From contig JARVKI010000023.1 of the NCBI GenBank assembly GCA_036674765.1, forward strand, positions 372,001-436,000: DNA of 64,000 bases, in the 5' to 3' direction. The position numbers and the translations under genes were made by a program. Shown here in pieces: positions 57,379 through 64,000 of the stretch. The DNA is from Seiridium cupressi (taxonomy: Eukaryota; Ascomycota; Sordariomycetes; Amphisphaeriales; Sporocadaceae). The number at the start of each line of letters is the position of its first letter. The stretch's first letter is position 1. Under the pieces are notes generated by a model. That model was not told the DNA's origin. It saw only the letters and a list, made by a program, of their open reading frames with translations, and made no database searches.

Positions 57379-58749
57379 ATGATGTCTAGGCCATTAATCA
57401 CTGTGCATACGTCGACGCTTTTTGACCCCAAGAAAAAGGCATTCATTGAGAATGTGTCCATCAAGGTTGATCCCAACACCGGCGCTATAGTCTCAGTTGA
57501 TGAACGCTCTAGCGCCGAAGTCACAGAGCTGGGACCGGCCGACATCGATCTTCGAGAAAAGGTAGTGATGCCCGGGTTTGTAGATGCCCATACACATACT
57601 TTTTTACACGACTATAGGTATGTACTTTAGTAGAGCGCATCAGCATCATGAGGCCTCTGACGGCTAATTGTTGACAGCGAGCGTCCTGCCGCAGAGCAGC
57701 ATCGCGACGAGAGCATTGTGGAACGAGTTGTACGTGCAACAAACCATGTGCGCACTGCACTGCTCGCAGGCTACACGACATACCGCGACTTGGGATCAGA
57801 GGCGATGCAAAGTTTTGATGCCAACTTACGCGACTGCATCAACCGCGGTATCATCCCAGGGCCGAGGCTATTTGTTGCAACACACCCCTTAGGCAGCACT
57901 GGCGGATTCGAGGTCAGAACCGAGAACTACCACGGAGGCACAAGGGCACCGCCCGCATCTGATCCCGGAGATGGACCGGAAGGAGTGAGGCAGGCCCTGA
58001 GGCGGCGTGTAGCGGAGGGTTGCGATATCATCAAGTTCTATGCAGATTACCGAAGGAAGATCATGAGATTTCCGCCTAGTCAGCAGCACCCGTACAGACT
58101 GGGTATAGAGTTCCCCCCGGCTAACCCGAATCCGAATGTGCCTCTCTTCAGCCAGGAGGAGATGGACATGATTGTGAAAGAAGCACAGTTGGCTGATTTA
58201 CCAGTCGCAGCACACGCTGGTGGACTCAAGGCGGCATTAATGGCAGTGAAAGCCGGCGTCACATCTATCGAGCATGGCTTTGAGGCTCCGGATGAGCTGC
58301 TAGAGCTCATGAAGTCTCGAGGATGTATCTGGGTTCCCACCCTGGCGGCTGCCGAATCGCTCAATGGAACAATGATGAAGAATCTACTTGCGCAGGCTAA
58401 GCGAGCGCACAGTTTTGGCGTCCGAATGGCAGCAGGTGGGGATACTGGAGTCTTCTCTCATGGAAGGGGCGCGAGGGAGATGGAACTTATGATAGAGGCC
58501 GGCATAGCGCTCGAAGACGTGCTGGAATCATGCATGGTTGGAGGCTGGGAAAGCTGTGGGAAGGAGCAATGTGGTTATCGGTTCGGTTGGTTTGAAGCGG
58601 GCAATCGTGCCGATATAATCGCACTAGAGACGGATCCAAGAGAAGATAGATATGCTTTGCGAAAGATAGATTTCGTGATGAAGGACGGCAAGGTTTGGAA
58701 GAAAGACGGCGTCGCAGTCGGCATGGTTGAGAATCATTTTCCATGGTGA
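57379..58749 (+). CDS. Amidohydrolase (imidazolonepropionase/prolidase-like)
   Basis: Two exons, 57379-57617 and 57678-58749, joined by a 60-nt intron that links LHDYR to SERPAAEQ; 436 residues. Metal-binding marks of the amidohydrolase superfamily are present: DAHTHTF (His pair of strand one), the lysine in IIKFYADYRR, VAAHAGGLKA, the histidine in SIEHGFE, and the late aspartate in AAGGDTGVFSH. The N-terminal beta-sandwich part has MPGFVDAHTH. Fungal members of this group hydrolyse cyclic amides or dipeptides, and some degrade mycotoxin-like substrates; the substrate here is not known. No signal peptide, so cytosolic. The next gene is beta-galactosidase on the same strand after about 500 bp; no functional link is evident. 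Confidence 0.9.
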
Positions 58750-59244
58750 TCCTCAATAAGCATATGTTGACGATGAACATATCAGTTCTATGCATCTAGA
58801 ACGTACAATCTCGACAGACTTTCATCGGTGTACATTGCCTTGCGAATAAGAAACTGTAAACAACTTCTAAAGCTGAAGTCTGGCACCAACGGTCAGTTGG
58901 CTAGCACCGAGAGAATAATGTACTGATGCAGGGACAGCCGCACTGACGGACGCTACTGTAGGCAATGCGGGGTCATCGCAGCCCACTGGGCTGTAATCTA
59001 AGGAACGCTCGACAGCACTGCACCACCTCAGCTCTTTACACTGTTCAACTGCAGCAGCTATGGCTGTCATCGAGGTTTAATGAAAGGCGGATATAGGAAA
59101 GACGATCACGCATCATTACCAGTCGAGAAGCTCGACGGCTTCATTTCTTTCATACACAAACATCAATTCCACTATGCATCCTTTGGCTGGCCATTAATGA
59201 CGAACAACCGACCGCCAATATCAAAACCCCATCTCTTTGTTGCC
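58750..59244. other. Intergenic
   Basis: Between amidohydrolase and beta-galactosidase, same strand. A 67-codon minus-strand frame (58867-59070), Ala/Val rich, has no supporting feature. Nothing else seen. Confidence 0.5.
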
Positions 59245-62200
59245 ATGGCTTCAATAATTCTAACAAAGCTGACATCGGCGAGATTCAGGTTTGCCTCTTG
59301 GGTCATCCTTTTGGCGCTTTTTTGGCCGCTTGCCGTGCAGGCGGACCAGATATGGAATTACGACGTTTCCCTCTCCGAAGGTCCCGCGGCGGTCCTTCAG
59401 GAGCCGATGCAGAAATCGGGGGCACGGCCATCTCCAAGCCAACTCTTACAGGACATTGTCACTTGGGATGAGCACTCCCTTTTCATCCATGGGCAGAGAA
59501 TCATGATCATGAGTGGGGAATTCCATCCATGGAGATTGCCTGTGCCCTCACTATGGTACGACGTTTTCCAAAAGATCAGGGCCCTTGGCTTCAACTGCGT
59601 GTCATTTTATGTCAATTGGGCTCTTGTCGAGGCTGAGCCGGGCAACTTCTCGGCCCAGGGCGTGTTCTCTTACGAACCTTTCTTCGAAGCCGCGATTCAA
59701 GCTGGCATCTATCTCATCGCGGTAAGTCATATTGTTCGAATGGCTGGTCGGCCGGTAGCTGATACGTCACAGCGTCCCGGGCCATATATCAATGCTGAAG
59801 TGAGCTTTGGTGGCTACCCTGGCTGGATGCAGCGCGTCAAGGGGCACTTGAGAACAAGAGACCCAGACTATCTAGCTGCGACGGACAACTATATTGCCAA
59901 TATTGGTGCCATTATCGCTAAAGCTCAGATTACGAATGGAGGCCCGGTTATCCTCTATCAACCCGAGAACGAATACACTGTAGGCATCCCACCTCGATTC
60001 CCAGATGGTGATTACATGCAATATGTTGAGGACCAAGCCCGCAAAGCCGGTATTGTGATCCCTATAATCAGCAACGACGCGGCGCCATTGGGTCACAACG
60101 CACCGGGTACCGGGAAAGGTTCCGTCGACATCTATGGTCATGATGATTGTCCCCTCAAATTTGACTGCTCCAGTCCAATGCACTGGCCGAAAGGCGCCTT
60201 GAACGGTGTCTATAACAGGCTGCACAAGATCCAAAGTCCATCCACTCCCTTCTCCCTTCTTGAATTTCAAGGAGGTGCATTTGATCCTTGGGGAGGTTCC
60301 GGGTTTGAGAATTGTGTTACATTTCTCAATACCGAGTTTGAGAGAATATTCTACAAGAATAATATCGCGGCTGGAGCGACAATCCATAACATATGTAAGT
60401 GAAAAAAAAGAGACCATATCCTCGTTTGCCGGGTATTGCTCTAAGGTGTTTATGGGGCTCCTCCTGACCAGTTCCGCGGCAAATTGTCGTGTTTAAGAGT
60501 TATGTGGGAAGCTAACTCTCTACCATTAGATATGACTTACGGAGGAACGAACTGGGGCAACATTGGTCACCCTGCAGGTTATACTTCGTATGACTATGGC
60601 GCTGCTATCAAAGAAGATCTCACAATCACAAGGGGAAAATACTCTGAGCTCAAACTCATTGCAGAGTGGTTGAAAGTGTCTCCAAGCTATTTGACTGCGA
60701 AGCCTGGAGTTGCTGAAATATTGACATACTGCAGTAATCCCGCGATAACGGTCACTAGGTTGGAAGGTGACAAAGCTGCTGGAAGCGGTTCCTTCTTCGT
60801 CCTTAGACACTCTGATTATACCAGCACATCGTCCACAGGTTACACCTTGACTTTGCCAACATCAAGAGGCAAGGTATCTATTCCAGCTCTTTACGGCTCA
60901 CTCACACTGAATGGTCGTGACTCGAAGATTGTGGTGACAGATTATGATGTTCATGGATTTCAACTAATTTACTCCACCGCCGAGATTTTTACCCACCAGA
61001 AATACGATAGTAAAACAGTGTTGGTCGTCTACACTGGCCCGGGAGAAACCAACGAGCTTGCGATTAAGACGTCGAGTGTCCCCAAGATCATAGCAGGGGA
61101 CTCAGTCGCTGTACATCACGATACCGATATTGCAATCCTTACGTGGGCAACATCAGGCGAGCGCAAGGTCATTAAAGTCGACGACCTGTACATATGTGCA
61201 ATTGGTAAACTGATCCTTCCATTTTCTCTCGCACTTCAAATTCTAATCTCCACCAGATCGCAATTCCGCGTACAACTATTGGGCACCGCCCATCAGTAAC
61301 TCATCAGCCATCGTAATTAGCGGGCCGTATCTGGTCAGAAACGCCTCAGTGGAGAATACAACGCTGTCTATCCAGGCTGACTTCAACCGCAATACAACAA
61401 TAGAAATTCTTGGCGTGCCGCAAGGAATAACGACGATTTGTGTCAACAAAGCTCAGGCTGTTATCCGTGCTGGATACGAATCCGTGCTGTTTGTAATCGA
61501 CATTCCTTACGAAGCTCCAAAGTTCCGCCTCCCCAATTTAGCAGGTCTCGCCTGGAACAGCGTCAATTCGCTCCCGGAGATCGGTTCGAGCCATTACGAT
61601 GACACTCGGTGGCCACTAGCAAGCCATTCCAGTAGCGATAATTCGTTCCAACATCTTTGGACGCCAACCTCTTTGTTCGCCTCAGAATATGGTTTCCACG
61701 CTGGTGTTCTTGTCTTTCGAGGACACTTCGTTGCACAAGGAACAGAGAAAGTTTTCCTAATGTAAGTGCGCATATTTTCAGATATTAATGTATTAACCTT
61801 TCCTCACCATTCCTGCTTGAAACTCGAGTCGCCATCCTGTTTCATTTTTATTTTACCATATGTATTTTCCTCATCATGAAGGTAGCTCAAGGCAATCCAT
61901 CGTCGGTCGTCCAACATCTCAACGTATTTTTATATGTGCTATCATCTCTTTCTTGCTACTTTAGCCGGCGTCTAGTGTGGAATCCCTTGTTCTCATACAC
62001 ATAGCGAGTAGACAGGCATAAAATGATCACAGGCTAACTGCTTTAAATTGGACAGACAAACACAAGGTGGTACTGCTTTCGGACACTCAATATGGTTGAA
62101 CGACACTTTTATCGGATCATGGGCCGGAAGCTCGTCCAGTAGTGATTCGTATGGCTCATATAAGTTACCAAGCCTAGTCTCCGGGAAACCATATGTTTTG

Positions 62201-62851
62201 ACCGTGGTCGTTGACCACATGGGATTGGATGAGAATGGAGTTGCTGGACAAGACACCGGAAAGGCGGCGAGGGGCATCATCCGATACTCCCTGCAGCGTC
62301 CATGGATGAGGACGACACCAATAGATTGGAAAATCACGGGTAACCTAGGAGGCGAAAGATACATGGATAGAGCCAGAGGGCCGCTGAACGAGGGTGGCCT
62401 GTTCGCGGAAAGACAGGGATGGCATTTACCCAAACCTCCGACCGAAAAGTTCGACCAAGGCTCACCACTAGACCCTATTGCAAAGGCAGGGATTCAGTTC
62501 TTCACGACACCGCTTGCGCTGGACCTTCCATCTGACAAGTATGAGATCCCCTTGTCTTTTGTATTCGGAGAGGTCACTGGCGGCGCGTCTCGCATCCAGC
62601 TCTATGTAAACGGCTGGCAGTTCGGCAAGTATATCAGTCACATCGGCCCACAAACCCGCTTCCCTGTACCAGAAGGCATCCTGAATTACCGAGGAGAGAA
62701 TTGGATCGCTTTGGCAATTTGGACTATGGAGGACAAGGTCACACGTGTAACAAACTTCACACTTGAAGCTGGCACTCCGGTACTGACAGGTCGGTCGCCA
62801 GTAAATCTAGTGGACAGTCCCGCTTGGACCGAGCGAGAAGGAGCATACTGA
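59245..62851 (+). CDS. Secreted beta-galactosidase, GH35
   Basis: Five exons, 59245-59721, 59773-60394, 60530-61204, 61257-61761, 62056-62851; 1024 residues, length typical of fungal LacA-type enzymes. The start was set at [16 protein letters not shown] in a good context (GCCATGG) because it opens a signal peptide; upstream codons are also open. GH35 marks: [44 protein letters not shown], the acid/base Glu226 in QPENEY, and the nucleophile Glu323 in [23 protein letters not shown] follows after intron two. The C-terminal half is the usual beta-sandwich domains with WLNDTF and [10 protein letters not shown]. It releases terminal beta-galactose from galactans, xyloglucan or pectic side chains. 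The fourth intron is 294 nt, much longer than the others. The upstream amidohydrolase is not part of a visible operon-like unit. Confidence 0.94.
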
Positions 62852-63353
62852 GGTTGGTTTAATGGTGACTACATTTTGTCAGTTGATAAGAACATACAAG
62901 CAGTGGTTCGAAAGGATGAAGAATAGAGCCACTACTGAGGCGTCGAAGGATCCGACAATGCATTATTCATTATCCCCATGACTAAGTCATTCCGTATTGT
63001 AAGGTTGCGAGCTCACCAATGCCACAGCCCTACTCGCACGCTTATTTCCGCATCAGGCGCCGTTTCGGCAATATGACTTCCCGCGTCATCTCACGATCTT
63101 GACCTCTGTAATGTGTCCCTATTCCGACGACACGCTCTTTCCTAGTATTTACACTCCGTAATGGCGCGGTCCGAGTCGATCCTTCCTTCGCTGCCGCATG
63201 TTGCTAATACCCATTGAGCTCATGCATGAACTTTGCAGACATGTTGGTACCTATGTCCTCGTTTCAGAGCTCATAGTAAACATTACATTCACCTAGATCT
63301 TTTGTCAAGAAGTAGAGATTAATCGTAGAAGACAAGTCTGTCTCCAACGTCTC
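62852..63353. other. Convergent 3' spacer
   Basis: Between beta-galactosidase (+) and the right-edge pseudogene (-). No gene seen. Confidence 0.5.
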
Positions 63354-64000
63354 CTATGCCCCCAATGCAACATCACCAGATACAAATCCGTGTTGGAAAA
63401 CTTCGAGCACTTGAACAGGTTCAGGCTGGGCACCAGGTAACACATCTATATAATCATACTTCAATTGCAGGCATGACAGGCGTGTAGTTGGATCCTCGAA
63501 GTCTTCGTCCCTAGCCAGTGCTGCTGCCCGGCGTTTGTCGTCAAGGCCGCCATTGGCATTTCGGAGCGGGTCCCCAAGTGAATCGGTGTAATCCGGGATT
63601 ATGAGAAGATAGCTCTGTTTCTCGAGCCCAAAGTTGGCAATAATCCTACCCTTGTATCGTGTAAAGGGTGTCGTTTGATTCCAGTAGTTCGTGAGGTACA
63701 ATATCCGCAAATTGGGTAGCACATGATCCAACTGCATCGAAAGAATATCTTCTACCTCGTCTTCAAGTTCCTAATTGTCCGCTACTCCTTGGAATTCATC
63801 AGCTTCTCTATACCAGCAGTAGGTGTAGTATCCGAGAACCGGACGTATTTCGGGAATATGCAGTTCTTGAATTCTTCTCAGATCCTTCAACTGAAGCATT
63901 TTCATGAGATTACCAGTCTTGCGAAGGTGTAGAGCATCGAGATCGAAATTGAAATAGACTCTCGTTTCGCTGCCGGGCAAGCCAAAGCTCAACTCGTAGT
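63354..64000 (-). pseudogene. 2EXR-like gene, 5' truncated by the window, in-frame TAG
   Basis: A minus-strand frame enters from beyond position 64000 and runs to the stop at 63354, interrupted once by TAG at 63771-63773. The part before the stop has RVYFNFDLDALHL and LKDLRRIQELHIP, the part after it has LPNLRILYLTNYW and RLSCLQLKYDYIDV, both typical of the C-terminal half of fungal 2EXR/F-box-like proteins. The fact that homologous-looking sequence continues in the same frame across the TAG argues for a single nonsense change; CAG to TAG would do it. The only GT-AG pair at the site would give a 15-nt intron, too short to splice. The N-terminal domain lies outside the window, so the call stays tentative. 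Confidence 0.6.

Noticed and set aside
1..64000. CRISPR arrays, bacterial operons, ribosomal RNA genes
   Set aside because: No spaced direct repeats, no ribosome-binding-site gene strings, and no rRNA core sequences were seen; gene structure is eukaryotic throughout.

Overview
This window is nuclear DNA from a filamentous ascomycete (Pezizomycotina). The evidence is the gene structure (short introns of about 45-85 nt with GTRAGT donors), a HET-domain protein, a RID/Masc1-type cytosine methyltransferase, an ascomycete laccase ending in DSGL, WSC-copper radical oxidase architecture, 2EXR/F-box-like and DUF7770-like proteins, and a plant cell wall enzyme set. The species cannot be told from the sequence. 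Splice sites were read by eye from consensus borders and reading frame; where exon lengths are given, their sum is divisible by three.

Layout, left to right. 0-13 kb: a secreted carboxylesterase (-), an F-box/ankyrin-like protein (-), an arrestin-like protein (-), and a ten-exon secreted protein with four WSC domains on a glyoxal-oxidase-type copper radical oxidase (+). 13-25 kb: a decayed, accessory-looking stretch. It holds an aminoglycoside phosphotransferase-like gene broken by one in-frame TGA, two tandem DUF7770-like paralogs, a 16-nt minisatellite, a trypsin-like gene with two frameshifts whose N-terminus is written as a chain of 18-21-nt exons, an intact HET-domain gene convergent to it, A-runs, and a coiled-coil gene remnant with two stops. 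25-36 kb: laccase (+), Hst2-like sirtuin (-), beta-lactamase-like serine hydrolase (-), 2EXR-like protein with a GC-AG intron (-), secreted kelch protein (-). 35-48 kb: ten-exon GABA/amino-acid permease (-), EFR3 homolog (+), cytochrome P450 (-), tRNA-Gly(GCC) (+), GFA/CENP-V-type protein (-). 48-64 kb: head-to-head polygalacturonase (-) and pectin methylesterase (+), the RID-like DNA methyltransferase (-), an amidohydrolase (+), a GH35 beta-galactosidase (+), and a 2EXR-like gene with an in-frame TAG running off the right edge (-).

How the genes fit together: seven secreted enzymes act outside the cell on plant polymers, sugars or phenolics (esterase, copper radical oxidase, laccase, polygalacturonase, pectin methylesterase, beta-galactosidase, possibly the kelch protein). 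The pectinase pair is the clearest functional unit: de-esterified pectin is the substrate of the polygalacturonase. EFR3, sirtuin, arrestin and permease are ordinary cellular genes. The part most worth a second look is 17-24 kb, where a protease gene with heptad-sized exons lies tail-to-tail with a HET gene among several broken genes.
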